Positions 8,929-18,352 of a stretch of DNA of 43,546 bases are shown here, in pieces; positions within the stretch are counted from its first letter, which is position 1, and every line of letters starts with the position of its first letter. Origin of the DNA: Ornithinibacillus halophilus (lineage in GTDB: Bacteria; Bacillota; Bacilli; Bacillales; Amphibacillaceae); the NCBI RefSeq assembly GCF_900129485.1, contig NZ_FQVW01000026.1, forward strand, positions 1 through 43,546. Reading direction: 5' to 3'. Position numbers and translations under genes: made by a program. Below the pieces are notes generated by a model, which had not been told where the DNA came from, searched no databases, and was given only the letters and a program-made list of their open reading frames with translations.

Positions 8929-8957
8929 AAAAAAAAGCACAGATGTTACTCTGCTTC
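8929..8957 (-). terminator. Hairpin plus T-run between rsbU and rsbV (terminator or attenuator)
   Basis: On the minus strand an AAGCA/TGCTT stem, one G-G mismatch, two more pairs and a six-base loop are followed by seven T residues. It lies downstream of the sigma-B promoter (8978-9003), so transcripts from both the rsbR operon and the sigma-B promoter would cross it. The stem is modest. Confidence 0.5.
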
Positions 8958-8977
8958 AAAAATGATTCTATTCTGCT

Positions 8978-9003
8978 ATACCCCTTTTATAGAACGATTA
9001 AAC
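8978..9003 (-). promoter_or_regulatory. Sigma-B promoter of rsbV-rsbW-sigB-rsbX
   Basis: On the minus strand GTTTAA (8998-9003), a 14-bp spacer and GGGTAT (8978-8983) match the sigma-B consensus GTTTAA-N12-15-GGGTAT exactly. The -35 GTTTAA is also the last two codons (Val, stop) of rsbU. A sigma-B promoter at this point of the operon is known from B. subtilis. Confidence 0.88.
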
Positions 9004-10008
9004 TTTTTTCTCTAAAATTATTAATGTGAAATCGTCCTTTAAGTTAAAATCCTGAAGGTTTTCAAAATGTTTATATATCATCTCTGCTGCTTCTTGGGGA
9101 GGTAAATGTATGTACTGACGGATGATGTCTAGTGCTTCCTCTCTCTCTATAAATTTCTTTCCACCTCGGCACTCCGTAACTCCATCCGTTAACATAATCA
9201 CTATGTCACCTTTATTCAATTGAAGTTCATATTGTTTATATGTAGAGTCTGAATTTATTCCAAGAACAAGCCCTCTAGCCTCAATATCCTGAAACTCCTT
9301 TGTTACTGCATTGTATAGAAAACCAGGCTCATGCCCAGCAGAAGAATAAAACAATTTTCCACTGTCTGGATCGAATTGAGCATAAAACATCGTTATAAAC
9401 ATACTCGGGTCTACGTTTCTTTCTACCACTCGATTCAAGTTTTCTAAAATAGAATTCGGTCGCATAAGCTGCTCTGGAAAACTGTCCATCGCATATTTAA
9501 TCATGGACATACAAAGAGCTGCAGGAATTCCTTTCCCAATTACATCTGCAATCGCAATTCCAATACTTCCATCTTTCCCTTGAATGAAGTGATGATAATC
9601 TCCATTCATTTGATGCGCCGGAACGCTGATTACTCCGATATCGAGTTCATCTATTTGCGGTACTGTTGTTTTTAATAGAGTATCTTGAACATTTGCAGCA
9701 ACAGATATTTCAGATTTAATTTGACTTTGTTTTTCACGCAAGTACTGATATTCTTGATGTGCTAATCCATAGGAAATCATCGTCTCTAATAAAAAGTTCA
9801 TAGAATGCTTAAATTCTATAAGTAAATCTGGATATAGTTCTGTTAACGCCTGGATATGTAAATTTACAATTTCTTCAGGTAGAATATTATTCTTTATAAA
9901 AGTTTTAGTAATCTGTTCCGCGCCATATAATGATTGTTCATTTTGGGATTCAATATAACTTTTTAATAACATTTTATATTTCGAAGCGTCTATTTTAGTT
10001 GTATCCAT
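8998..10008 (-). CDS. rsbU: RsbU, RsbV-P phosphatase activated by RsbT
   Basis: Dephosphorylates RsbV under environmental stress. The 336-residue protein has an N-terminal four-helix RsbT-binding domain (about 1-85), a linker helix with SEISVAANVQDTLL, and a C-terminal PPM/SpoIIE phosphatase domain from about 115 with metal-site residues in GDYHH, ADVIGKG and LTDGVTE. Length matches B. subtilis RsbU (335). It closes the rsbR-S-T-U unit, and its last codons form the -35 of the sigma-B promoter. Confidence 0.96.
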   Translation of the reverse strand: MDTTKIDASKYKMLLKSYIESQNEQSLYGAEQITKTFIKNNILPEEIVNLHIQALTELYPDLLIEFKHSMNFLLETMISYGLAHQEYQYLREKQSQIKSEISVAANVQDTLLKTTVPQIDELDIGVISVPAHQMNGDYHHFIQGKDGSIGIAIADVIGKGIPAALCMSMIKYAMDSFPEQLMRPNSILENLNRVVERNVDPSMFITMFYAQFDPDSGKLFYSSAGHEPGFLYNAVTKEFQDIEARGLVLGINSDSTYKQYELQLNKGDIVIMLTDGVTECRGGKKFIEREEALDIIRQYIHLPPQEAAEMIYKHFENLQDFNLKDDFTLIILEKKV

Positions 10009-10053
10009 GGGTTTCTCTCCAATCTTTCAGAGTTAGTATTTTTCTTTTTTTCT

Positions 10054-10458
10054 TTACCTCACCCATTTGATTGTATTTATTATTGTACCTTTACCTTCCT
10101 CAGAAGTAATATTAAACTCATCCATAAGTCGTTTGACACCTGGCAAGCCTGCTCCTAATCCTCCCGACGTTGAATATCCGTCTTCCATCACAAGACTAAT
10201 ATCAGGTATTCCTGGGCCATTGTCTTCTGCCACAATCCTTATTCCTCTACGTTCCATCTTTTCGATTGCCTCTATATAAATCTTCCCGTCAATTGCGTAA
10301 AGATAAATATTACGCGCTAATTCAGATACTGCTGTAGCTATTCTTGCCTGGTCAACCGTCCCTGCACCTAGCTTTTTTGACATATCCCTTGCTAGTTGTC
10401 GAGCAGCAACAATGTCCCATTCTTTATTTATATTTATATAAGATGGGGATGAATTCAT
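10054..10458 (-). CDS. rsbT: RsbT, switch kinase of the stressosome
   Basis: Phosphorylates RsbR and RsbS on stress and then binds and activates RsbU. It has 134 residues and a GHKL fold: N box VSELARNIYLYA near 45, G1 box EDNGPGIPD near 78-86, and G2 box GGLGAGLPGVKRL near 98-110. It lies three bases after rsbS and about 45 bp before rsbU. Confidence 0.95.
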   Translation of the reverse strand: MNSSPSYININKEWDIVAARQLARDMSKKLGAGTVDQARIATAVSELARNIYLYAIDGKIYIEAIEKMERRGIRIVAEDNGPGIPDISLVMEDGYSTSGGLGAGLPGVKRLMDEFNITSEEGKGTIINTIKWVR

Positions 10459-10461
10459 CGA

Positions 10462-10818
10462 TTATTCCCCCAATTCCTGGCGGAGTTTTACTAAGCCTTG
10501 CTCAAGATCTAAAGCAGTTGGTACATTTTTTAAGTGAATTCCCAACTCTATCAATGTCATAGCAACAGCAGGCTGTATTCCCGTAAGTACAACTTTCGCC
10601 CCCATTAAATCTGACATCGTAACTACATCACCTAGCACCTTGGCAATAAAAGAATCTATGATTTCAACTGATGTTAAGTCAATTACTACACCAGAGGAAC
10701 CTGTTTTATGAATTTCATTTAATAAATCTTCTTGAAATTGAATAGCCGTTTGATCGTCCAATTCAGTTTGAACAGAGATTAAAAGATAATTATATAGTTT
10801 AAGAATAGGAATTCGCAT
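10462..10818 (-). CDS. rsbS: RsbS, STAS-domain stressosome scaffold
   Basis: A 118-residue STAS protein that, with RsbR, forms the large stressosome complex sequestering RsbT. Ser56 in [12 protein letters not shown] is in the place of the serine phosphorylated in B. subtilis RsbS (Ser59). Spacing to rsbR and rsbT is only a few bases, so the genes form one operon. Confidence 0.95.
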   Translation of the reverse strand: MRIPILKLYNYLLISVQTELDDQTAIQFQEDLLNEIHKTGSSGVVIDLTSVEIIDSFIAKVLGDVVTMSDLMGAKVVLTGIQPAVAMTLIELGIHLKNVPTALDLEQGLVKLRQELGE

Positions 10819-10822
10819 ATCT

Positions 10823-11692
10823 TCACTCTCCTTTTAAAGACTCAATGATATTTTTTGTGTGTTCTACTTTGGAATCTAGGTCAATTATTTTTCGATTTGT
10901 AATTTCAAGCGCTGTCATGAAGCCTTTCTTTAACGAGCTTTTTGTTGGAAAGTCTCCTAAATCAATTCCTAGGTTAACGATGGTTTGGGCAATCTCAGGA
11001 CGAATTCCCACAACAATACATTTTGCCCCAATTAACCGCACAGCTTCTGCAGCTTGAATGATATGATGTGCTACCATTGTATCTACCACTGGAACTCCAG
11101 TTATATCTATTAGCACTACCTCCGAATTATGCTGCATAACTCCATCTAATAGGTTTTCCATAATTAACTTGGCACGTTCAGTATCTATTGTACCGATTAA
11201 AGGCATGACAGTTATTCCTTCCATTACTGGAATTAGAGGAGCCGATAGTTCTTGTAAAGCTACACGTTGTAAGGAAACAATATGTTCCCAACTCCCGGAA
11301 TATTCATTTACTAACTCACGAATAATTGGTTCTATCCATAAGTCTACACTCTCTAGTATTGTTGAAAATTGATCCGTATCTACCTGCTCTGTATTTTTAA
11401 GAATAAAATCTATTGTAACTCGCCTAAACACTTGCAGGCCATCCGTGATATAACTTAATGGCCATCCCAATTTAATAATCTTCTCTGAGAATTTTTGAAC
11501 CGTTTCCATAGATCCCTGATTTTTTAAACTAATAAAAATCACTTCTACAAATTCTCTATTGGTAACTTCAAAGGACTCTTTAGAAATACCTGCTGTGTGA
11601 TTGTATTCTTTTAATAGGCTAATTTCCTTCAACCACATACTAACGATCGATTCGCTATTATCAATAACGATTCTCTTAAGGTTATTATCCAA
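10823..11692 (-). CDS. rsbR: RsbR, stressosome sensor protein
   Basis: The N-terminal half (about 1-145) has the non-haem globin-like sensory fold of RsbR proteins, and the C-terminal half is a STAS domain starting near [16 protein letters not shown]. Both phosphorylatable threonines are present, in GTIDTERA and VVDTMVAHH. The preferred start is TTG at 11692, giving 289 residues and lining up with B. subtilis RsbRA. A G-rich but imperfect ribosome site lies nine bases upstream. A longer reading to 11758 lacks a ribosome site. A weak promoter candidate (TTAAAA-18-TATAGT) lies upstream, after the mazEF terminator. Confidence 0.9.
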   Translation of the reverse strand: MDNNLKRIVIDNSESIVSMWLKEISLLKEYNHTAGISKESFEVTNREFVEVIFISLKNQGSMETVQKFSEKIIKLGWPLSYITDGLQVFRRVTIDFILKNTEQVDTDQFSTILESVDLWIEPIIRELVNEYSGSWEHIVSLQRVALQELSAPLIPVMEGITVMPLIGTIDTERAKLIMENLLDGVMQHNSEVVLIDITGVPVVDTMVAHHIIQAAEAVRLIGAKCIVVGIRPEIAQTIVNLGIDLGDFPTKSSLKKGFMTALEITNRKIIDLDSKVEHTKNIIESLKGE

Positions 11693-11828
11693 TTTATAGT
11701 ACCCCCCAAATTTTAATTCACTTATGTCCATTTTCACATGAATGCTAATATTGCGCAAATAATCCGTATAATAACTATAAAATAATAATAAGCATTATTT
11801 TAACTGTTTCGTAAAGATTAATAGGCAA

Positions 11829-11868
11829 AATAAAAAACCCTCTGATTTCACGGTGTCCCAGGGGTTTT
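11829..11868. terminator. Terminator between mazF and rsbR
   Basis: AAAAAACCC and GGGGTTTTT arms with extra pairs around a long loop give a stem flanked by A- and T-runs on both sides, immediately past the mazF stop. It separates mazEF from the rsb operon. Confidence 0.7.
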
Positions 11869-12228
11869 TCATTGACCATACATTTCTTTAAGTCCTAAAC
11901 TTATTTCAAGTGCATGGTTTATCTTTTTCATCATTTCATTATCTAGTTTTGTGATTTTGTCCGTTAAACGCTGCTTATCTAATGTTCTTATTTGCTCTAA
12001 TAAGATAACAGAGTCTCGGTCAAAACCATATTGTTTTGCATCAATCTCAACGTGAGTTGGTAGTTTTGCCTTTTGAATTTGTGCCGTTATCGCAGCAACA
12101 ATAACTGTCGGACTAAATCGATTGCCTATATCATTTTGAAGGATCAATACTGGACGTATACCTCCCTGTTCTGATCCAACAACAGGGGATAAGTCAGCGA
12201 AATATACTTCGCCTCTTTGTACGATCAA
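11869..12228 (-). CDS. ndoA: EndoA/MazF endoribonuclease toxin
   Basis: A sequence-specific mRNA endoribonuclease (UACAU in B. subtilis). The 119-residue protein carries the catalytic-site residues of the Bacillus enzyme at the same numbers: Ser19 and Arg25 in [10 protein letters not shown], and Thr48 in AAIT. It starts with TTG at 12228, seven bases after GGGGTG, four bases after the antitoxin stop. Its position between the antitoxin and rsbR is the conserved Bacillus arrangement. Confidence 0.96.
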   Translation of the reverse strand: MIVQRGEVYFADLSPVVGSEQGGIRPVLILQNDIGNRFSPTVIVAAITAQIQKAKLPTHVEIDAKQYGFDRDSVILLEQIRTLDKQRLTDKITKLDNEMMKKINHALEISLGLKEMYGQ

Positions 12229-12232
12229 ATCG

Positions 12233-12517
12233 CTACACCCCGATCACAGTGCGCTCTAGAGTGATTTCAGCCTCCTCCTCAGCTTGAAAAGCTTCAGAAG
12301 CAATCGATAAGTTGATTCTTGCCATTTCTTGATAGCCTTTTTGCATGGATTCATAGAACTTCTGAATGTGTTCTTCTTTCTTCGTTTCCAAATAGGTTCT
12401 AGTAGCTTGACAAATAAAATCACTTAGATCTTTATTTTCATATTGCATTATTCCATCCACCTCATTTAACAGGTTTTTTGGTAGTCGCACCATAATCTCT
12501 TGTAAACTCTCTGACAA
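12233..12517 (-). CDS. ndoAI: EndoAI/MazE antitoxin (ribbon-helix-helix)
   Basis: Neutralises EndoA. The 94-residue reading has an N-terminal ribbon-helix-helix ([18 protein letters not shown]) and a C-terminal toxin-binding tail. The start chosen is TTG at 12517, nine bases after GGAGG, aligning with the MSES beginning of B. subtilis EndoAI; an ATG two codons earlier (12523) is only three bases from GGAGG but remains possible. Directly followed by ndoA. Confidence 0.92.
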   Translation of the reverse strand: MSESLQEIMVRLPKNLLNEVDGIMQYENKDLSDFICQATRTYLETKKEEHIQKFYESMQKGYQEMARINLSIASEAFQAEEEAEITLERTVIGV

Positions 12518-12685
12518 AACCATGCACCTCCGCCAACTGTTGAACGACCATATTAAAATTCATTCTAATAATATCATTGAAAAGACTATAATGCAAAGGT
12601 TTCTCGTAACTTTTTCGTAAATATATCGTCATTTTGTATTATATTTATCTATATTCACCAACTATTCCATTATTATCCTAATTTT

Positions 12686-13837
12686 TCATGATTCGTCCAA
12701 TTCTACTACCCGGTTATTCTCATAATACACTCGAGGTACACGCTCATTAATCATGCATGGAATCTCATAATTGATTGTTTCTAGATAATCAGCAATCTCA
12801 TCCACTTCGATGATTTCACCATTTTGTTCACCTATTAACGTAACCTTTGTTCCTATATCGTATTCTTTGTCCAAACGAATCATAAGTTGGTCCATACAAA
12901 TTCGACCTATAATTGGCATTCTTTTTCCATCTACAAGAACACTAGCTCCTTGTAGTTTACGACTCCATCCATCTCCATAGCCAATAGGTACTGTTCCTAT
13001 CCATTCTGTATCACTAGTAAAATACGTGTTCCCATAACTAATCGAGGCATTTGGTTCTACCTTTTTCACATGAATTAACCGACTATGCAAGGAAAACGAC
13101 GACTTCAGTGACAAATGGTTTTCTTCTTTAACAGTTAGCGAGGGATACAACCCATACATGGATATGCCGAATCGAATATAATTATGCATTTTCTTAGGAA
13201 AACGTATGGAAGCAGCACTATTACCAGCATGAATCATGATTGGCTCTTCCAGTTGATCGTTTATTATCCCTAAGTACTCATTAAACCTTGAATTCTGATA
13301 ATCATAATAATCCATAGTATCAGCATCAGCTGTAGCGAAGTGGGTATATGCTCCAGTTAAATATATGTTCTTTTTTCTGTTTAATTCCTGTAAAATGCTC
13401 TTTAGCTCTTCTTCGGAACGAACCCCAATTCTTCCCATTCCAGTATCTAGTTTCAAATGAATATTTAATTTTGATTTCAACGCACTATCATCTATTTTTT
13501 TTAACCACGATTGTTGAAAAACAGTTAAAGTAACATGATGTTGTGCCGCTAGATGTGCAAATGTTGAATCGACCCATCCTAAAACAAGTATAGGCACATC
13601 TATTCCAGCATCCCTTAATTCAATCGCTTCTTCCAACAAGGCAACTGCAAGTGCTTTTGCACCAGCCTGCAGTGCTTTCTTAGCAATCCGAATACTGCCA
13701 TGTCCGTAGCCATTCGCTTTAACTACTGCCATAATATTACTAGTAGATGGGAGTATTTTCTGTATCTGGGTAATATTATATTCTACTGCATCTAAATTAA
13801 CCTCTACCCATGTTGGCCGATAAAAGTCCACTAGCAT
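12686..13837 (-). CDS. alr: Alanine racemase
   Basis: A PLP enzyme interconverting L- and D-alanine for peptidoglycan. The 383-residue protein shows the PLP-lysine motif AVVKANGYGHG (Lys40), the conserved RIGVR segment, the catalytic tyrosine region ISYGNTYFT, and the GYGDGW segment of the C-terminal domain. The ATG at 13837 follows an AAAGGG site by about nine bases; a TTG at 13858 in frame has no ribosome site. Lies upstream of mazEF and downstream of the lipoprotein, as in B. subtilis. Confidence 0.96.
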   Translation of the reverse strand: MLVDFYRPTWVEVNLDAVEYNITQIQKILPSTSNIMAVVKANGYGHGSIRIAKKALQAGAKALAVALLEEAIELRDAGIDVPILVLGWVDSTFAHLAAQHHVTLTVFQQSWLKKIDDSALKSKLNIHLKLDTGMGRIGVRSEEELKSILQELNRKKNIYLTGAYTHFATADADTMDYYDYQNSRFNEYLGIINDQLEEPIMIHAGNSAASIRFPKKMHNYIRFGISMYGLYPSLTVKEENHLSLKSSFSLHSRLIHVKKVEPNASISYGNTYFTSDTEWIGTVPIGYGDGWSRKLQGASVLVDGKRMPIIGRICMDQLMIRLDKEYDIGTKVTLIGEQNGEIIEVDEIADYLETINYEIPCMINERVPRVYYENNRVVELDES

Positions 13838-13958
13838 GTCACCATTCCCTTTCTTCAATCACTAACAATCCGAACAATTCATATTACATATTATTAACTT
13901 TCTATAAACTGCTGTCAATAATGGTATATTTAATTCAACCAGATACAAGTATGAGTTC

Positions 13959-13993
13959 AAAAATAAAAGCAGACCCTTAAGTTTTGAGTCTGC
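13959..13993 (-). terminator. Terminator of the YdcC-like lipoprotein gene
   Basis: GCAGAC/GTCTGC stem with extra pairs, followed on the minus strand by TTTTATTTTT, just past the lipoprotein stop. Confidence 0.75.
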
Positions 13994-14009
13994 CTGCATA
14001 TATTTCAAC

Positions 14010-15032
14010 TTATTTCCCTTCAACTGCTACTTCAATAGATTGTGCAACTTCGATTAATTCTGCCCTAGTTAATTCATCACTTGCTAGGAGAAAACTCATC
14101 CCTTCATAATCCCATTCAAGAGATCCTTCCGATAATACCCCGTGAGTATGACCTAAATTAACAATGTCACCTTCTACTACTTTTGGCGAAGATAGGGTTG
14201 GTACAACATCTAACTTCTCCTGAACCAAAGTGAAATTCTTTTCACCAGTATAAGTAGAAATAATTCTTTTCCCATTTTCTAACTCTTGCTCAATTCTCTC
14301 ATTTAATTGAGCTCCAACAGTGTTCACTGGACTTAATACTGGCACTGCTGTTTCGGTTACATCACCTGATGCAGGCACATCATCTGGTCTTGCGTTTGCC
14401 ATATTTTCTTCCATATCAAAATCTTTCTCACCAAAGCTAGGATTCATCTCAAATTTTGTGAAGCTTACCGTTACTCGTGTATTATCATCTTTATCAAGTA
14501 CATTTATTAACACAGGTGCAAGAGATTGTTTATCTATATAAATTTCTTGATATGGAAGGTTACTATTACTTTGATAATTTGTTTTCGTTTTGAAGATATA
14601 ATTATTATCGTCAGAAGTAAAAGTTGCTTCACTATCCTCTACAATGTCACCTACAAGTGATTCATATAAATATGGCTGACTACTGTTTTCAGGCCATTCT
14701 GATTGAAACTTGAAACTCTTGTTTAATTCAGGAGTTAAAACAAACACACCGTCTTCATTTTTTAAAATAATTTGACTTTCTTTTTCTGCTGATTCATTTG
14801 ACAATGCAACACGGTAGAAATCTTCTTTTTTATGCCATACTTCAATACTAAATGCTTGTTCTTCTTGACCAGTATTCATTTTCATTTCCGCATTCGCTTT
14901 ATAGCCACTAATTTCTTGAATGTTCTCCTGCAGCTCTTCTAATACATCCTCTTGAGACTTTTCTCCACAAGCAGAAAGTAAAAGTACTAAGCCGAAGACA
15001 ATTATCATCCGTATACCAACTTTTTTAAACAT
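14010..15032 (-). CDS. ydcC: Outer-membrane-carrier-like lipoprotein (YdcC type)
   Basis: A 340-residue predicted lipoprotein: basic N-terminus, hydrophobic segment and lipobox LLSAC with Cys22, so it should be anchored outside the membrane. The mature part has the LolA/LppX-like beta-rich pattern of Bacillus YdcC, and the C-terminal region (about 225-340) resembles a DUF4367-type domain. It lies between nnr/acpS and alr, where B. subtilis has ydcC. The ATG at 15032 is eight bases after GGGAG, better than the ATG six bases upstream. Function unknown; YdcC is made in the mother cell in B. subtilis. Confidence 0.87.
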   Translation of the reverse strand: MFKKVGIRMIIVFGLVLLLSACGEKSQEDVLEELQENIQEISGYKANAEMKMNTGQEEQAFSIEVWHKKEDFYRVALSNESAEKESQIILKNEDGVFVLTPELNKSFKFQSEWPENSSQPYLYESLVGDIVEDSEATFTSDDNNYIFKTKTNYQSNSNLPYQEIYIDKQSLAPVLINVLDKDDNTRVTVSFTKFEMNPSFGEKDFDMEENMANARPDDVPASGDVTETAVPVLSPVNTVGAQLNERIEQELENGKRIISTYTGEKNFTLVQEKLDVVPTLSSPKVVEGDIVNLGHTHGVLSEGSLEWDYEGMSFLLASDELTRAELIEVAQSIEVAVEGK

Positions 15033-15187
15033 GGACATATCTCCCTTGTCTTTGGTTCATTTACAAACCTAACAAAATTTAGGTTAAGTTTTATTCAGAA
15101 AGGGAACTACTAATCACCATGACGTTTTAGAACCGTATCTATTCAGTCCTAAATTGCACTTAAGCAAATGAGAAAATACTCCTTTTT

Positions 15188-16567
15188 CTATTTGCCTAGA
15201 AATGTACGATACACATCCGAGGTTCCTTGTATGACAACGGTTGCCATAAGGCCGTAATAAGAATAGCTTTTATCTATCAAGGTATCGGCAGCCATAGCAT
15301 GGTGAATAAATTGGAATATCTTGCATGGCCTTGCAAAGGTTGTACCAGTCCATACATCGCCACTCCCAGATCTAGCAAGCTCAAGATTCCCTGTTTGATT
15401 GACAGTTTGCTTTCCTGAAGGGGCACGATATATATCTTCCTTTTAATACGAGTTAACTTGGTATCTTGCAGCTAATTCACTGGAAAAATAGAATGGTTTA
15501 CGCATTAATTCTGAACTAGAAACACCTAAAATATTGTGATTTAAAAGATGTGGAGTGTTTACTTTTCATTCTACTCGCTCGTAAAAGGTACAACTGATTC
15601 TTAAGGTGATATAGGCCATCTGCATCGATGATAACTGGACACCTTGCATAATTAATAATTGAGAGAACTAGATCTTTAATTTCACTATTCCTATCTAAAA
15701 CAACTCTCAATGCAATTTCATCATAGATATCCATCTCAATAGCCTGATTACCGACTAAGAATCCCTTCTTAGCTTCTAGACAGTTTGATGCTATTGAATG
15801 GATTACTTGTTTAGTATTCCTTGCAGTAATGTGACCTGCTGATTTAGTGCAGTTTTAGCACTCATTCCTACTGCTCCAAGCATTAAGTCATTACCGCCAA
15901 TTACTAAACCTATTCCAAATTTTTCCTTATGGTCATCAAGGCCTCTTTCTGGGATTGATCGTTGAAAACTGTTAATTGATGATGTCCTCCGATTAGAAAA
16001 TTGAGCGCACGGTAGGCTAGTCCAATAGGAACTAATCCCCATTCACCATAGTATGCTGATATATGTGTTAGAAAGACGCTCATCTTTGCAGCACCAATGG
16101 ACTACTGTGTAATCAGCTTGTACAGCTTGAAAGCTTATGAATCCTTCATCTGCTTGTAAGCCTGAAGGAATATCAACCGAAATAACATAGGAGGCCGCTT
16201 TCTTAATCAATGAAACAATAGAGGTGATCGGTTCTCGAAGTTCATCCTTCACCCGATCCCTGAAATTGCATCAATAAGAAGAATTAAGAAAAATCTGCTA
16301 GTAATATTTGGCATCACCTTTGATTTTCTCATTGGGTACTACTTAAGTGATATACACATAGTGACCATCATTGAGCAATGTTCGGGCAATTACAAAACCA
16401 TCTCCACCGTTATTTTCTGCACCTACAAATACTATGATTCGGCCACTTTTTGTAAGCTTATGATCGATTTTACACACACAGCCCTACCTGCATTTTCCAT
16501 CAAGACCAACTTCGTTTATTGAATAACGATCAATATCGTACATTTCTTGTGCGGTGACAATATACAC
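15188..16567 (-). pseudogene. nnr: Decayed nnr (bifunctional NAD(P)H-hydrate epimerase/dehydratase)
   Basis: Pieces of one Nnr protein follow in order on the minus strand but in different frames. A GTG start at 16567 has a good TAGGAGGG site and encodes MYDIDRYSINEVGLDG. Then come MENAGRAV after a frame change, the YjeF_N motif ENNGGDGFVIARTLL, stops near 16340, VISVDIPSGLQADEG near 16175, the dehydratase-domain GIGLVIGGN near 15900, PVIIDADGL near 15630, GNLELARSGSGDV near 15370, and a final VYRTFLGK before the stop at 15188. At least five frameshifts or in-frame stops are present, and the total of 1380 nt is shorter than an intact gene (about 1500). Both domains are inactive as read. The acpS-nnr-ydcC-alr order is typical of related Bacillaceae. 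Confidence 0.92.
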
Positions 16568-16706
16568 TTTGTTCCCTCCTACCCGCATTAAAAATATATG
16601 AGACAAGTTCTTTAAATATGCAGAGCTTCTAGTAAACTTATATCATTTTCTAGTTTAACAAGAAGACATTGAAATTATTTTAATATCCATTCCTATGTAT
16701 TTTTGT

Positions 16707-17063
16707 TTATTTTTGTTCTAAAATCACTTGAGCAACTGCAAATTCTTTGCTATGGCTAATTGATACATGGATTTCATCATCCTTGTATTTTTCTACTATC
16801 ATTATTGGTGCACCGTGTTCAGCATTTAGCACTTCAATATCTTGAAAACTAAGTTCACCTATCCCAGTACCTGTAGCTTTTGAGAATGCTTCTTTTGCAG
16901 CAAACCTTCCAGCAACAAATTCAACCTGTCTACTTTCTTGACGTAATAAGTAAAATTGTTCCCTTTCCTTTTCTGTTAAAATACGAATTAGAAAAGCCTC
17001 TTTCTTCATGCTTTTCTTGATACGCTCTAATTCAATGATATCTATTCCTATTCCTTTAATCAT
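16707..17063 (-). CDS. acpS: Holo-[acyl-carrier-protein] synthase
   Basis: Transfers 4'-phosphopantetheine from CoA to ACP. The 118-residue AcpS-type enzyme has the Mg-binding Asp8 in GIGIDIIEL and Glu58 in [10 protein letters not shown], with the C-terminal [12 protein letters not shown] segment. The ATG at 17063 follows AGGAG by eight bases; the frame stays open for 18 more codons upstream but without support. It is the first gene of the minus-strand run toward nnr and alr. Confidence 0.96.
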   Translation of the reverse strand: MIKGIGIDIIELERIKKSMKKEAFLIRILTEKEREQFYLLRQESRQVEFVAGRFAAKEAFSKATGTGIGELSFQDIEVLNAEHGAPIMIVEKYKDDEIHVSISHSKEFAVAQVILEQK

Positions 17064-17231
17064 AATTTCTACTCCTATCGTTAGACACAACAAGCATTTA
17101 GTTGTAAAATAAACCACACTTTTAGTAATCTATTGATATTAATACTCTTATCATAACCGACAATAGTAATTGATAAAAACAAAGCATACCACAATCATTA
17201 TAAAAATATTCTATAGAAGGGAGGATTTTTA

Positions 17232-17975
17232 ATGTTTATTCGTACAGAAAAAAGTATAAAAGAATTTATGCACTATTATCCAATCGTTTCAGGATTAATC
17301 ATTATACACTTAGCCCTTTGGTTACTAGATTTTTTCCTACCCGTTAATATATGGGGTGGTGGAAATACCTATTTAGTTAGCGAAGGCCAGTATTGGAGAT
17401 TGGTAACCCCTATTTTCTTACACGTCGACTTAATGCATGCATTATTCAACTCATTTGCATTGGTATTGTTTGGACCTGCTCTCGAGCAGATGCTTGGAAA
17501 AGGGAAATTTCTATTCGCATACCTTGGTGCTGGAATTATTGGTAACCTGGGGACGCAATTAATTGAAGGAAGTACCTGGTATGGGCACGTTGGGGCCTCT
17601 GGAGCAATCTACGGATTGTTTGGAATTTATGTGTTTATGGTTGTTTTCCGGAAAGATTTAATTGATCAAGCAAATGCCCAAATTGTTGTTACCATCTTTA
17701 TCATTGGGCTAATCATGACCTTTTTAACAGACAGAATTAATCAGTCTGGCCATGTTTTCGGATTCATTGGTGGTTTTGCTTTAGCACCAATCGTCCTGAG
17801 CAAGGCTCGAGCATTCTCGCATTGGCGTAACAGAAGACGAGTAGATGATGACCAAATATCATTTGATCCCAATCGTTGGAATAAAAGAAGAGTACCTAAA
17901 AACTTTAAGAAAAACATACTTTGGATAGTTCTTGGGGGGTTAGTACTCATTGGACTTTTGGCAAGGTTTCTTTGA
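17232..17975 (+). CDS. Rhomboid family intramembrane serine protease (YdcA-like)
   Basis: A 247-residue membrane protein with about six membrane helices. The rhomboid active site is Ser123 in GASGAIYG and His174 in SGHVFGFIGG; the supporting HALFN motif (His69, Asn73) is in the second helix. It should cleave membrane-protein substrates within the bilayer; substrates are unknown. GGGAGG lies eight bases before the ATG. It runs opposite to acpS, which is divergent from it, and ends at a strong hairpin. Confidence 0.93.
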   Translation: MFIRTEKSIKEFMHYYPIVSGLIIIHLALWLLDFFLPVNIWGGGNTYLVSEGQYWRLVTPIFLHVDLMHALFNSFALVLFGPALEQMLGKGKFLFAYLGAGIIGNLGTQLIEGSTWYGHVGASGAIYGLFGIYVFMVVFRKDLIDQANAQIVVTIFIIGLIMTFLTDRINQSGHVFGFIGGFALAPIVLSKARAFSHWRNRRRVDDDQISFDPNRWNKRRVPKNFKKNILWIVLGGLVLIGLLARFL

Positions 17976-17994
17976 GGGATTGTTGATTGATGTA

Positions 17995-18052
17995 GAAGGA
18001 TGAACCACTAACTATCTTACAGTGGTTCATCCTTCTGTTAATTCTTCATTTT
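17995..18052 (+). terminator. Terminator after the rhomboid gene
   Basis: A perfect 15-bp stem (17995-18009 with 18021-18035) with an 11-base loop; a T-rich stretch follows only after some 12 bases. Confidence 0.7.
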
Positions 18053-18062
18053 TTTAGTATCC

Positions 18063-18260
18063 ATGATTATCTTAGAAGTGGATTTCCTCGTAAAATTGCT
18101 CAATCCTAGTTTGAATTCGCTCCTCGATATGATGATTGTGCTCCTCAACAAGGGAATCTTGCTCATCCATAATAGGAATTCGCTCCACTCCAGAGGGTTC
18201 TCACTCGTCTCCCTTGTGAATTCGCTCCACTCCATGAGGACCCGCTCCTAACCACGGCAA
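18063..18260. repeat. Degenerate GAATTCGCTCC repeats
   Basis: The unit GAATTCGCTCC occurs at 18113-18123, 18176-18186 and 18218-18228, with the last two extended by ACTCCA and further decayed copies (for example CCCGCTCC near 18241). Spacing is irregular. The stretch between the rhomboid terminator and ydbT (18053-18352) otherwise shows nothing; small reading frames here just translate the repeat. Confidence 0.7.
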
Positions 18261-18352
18261 GCTCGCTCGGCTTCATTGAGTTTTCACTCCACAACAATGG
18301 ACACCTAATCACACTGCATTGATTTCAATCCTTTTCTTACCTAGAATACACG

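Noticed and set aside
15516-16252. Three short minus-strand frames as separate small genes
   Set aside because: Each matches a consecutive part of Nnr in a different frame and none has its own ribosome site; they are fragments of one dead gene.
18038-18235. A 65-codon minus-strand frame with repeated EWSEF
   Set aside because: It only translates the GAATTCGCTCC noncoding repeats; no ribosome site or family resemblance.
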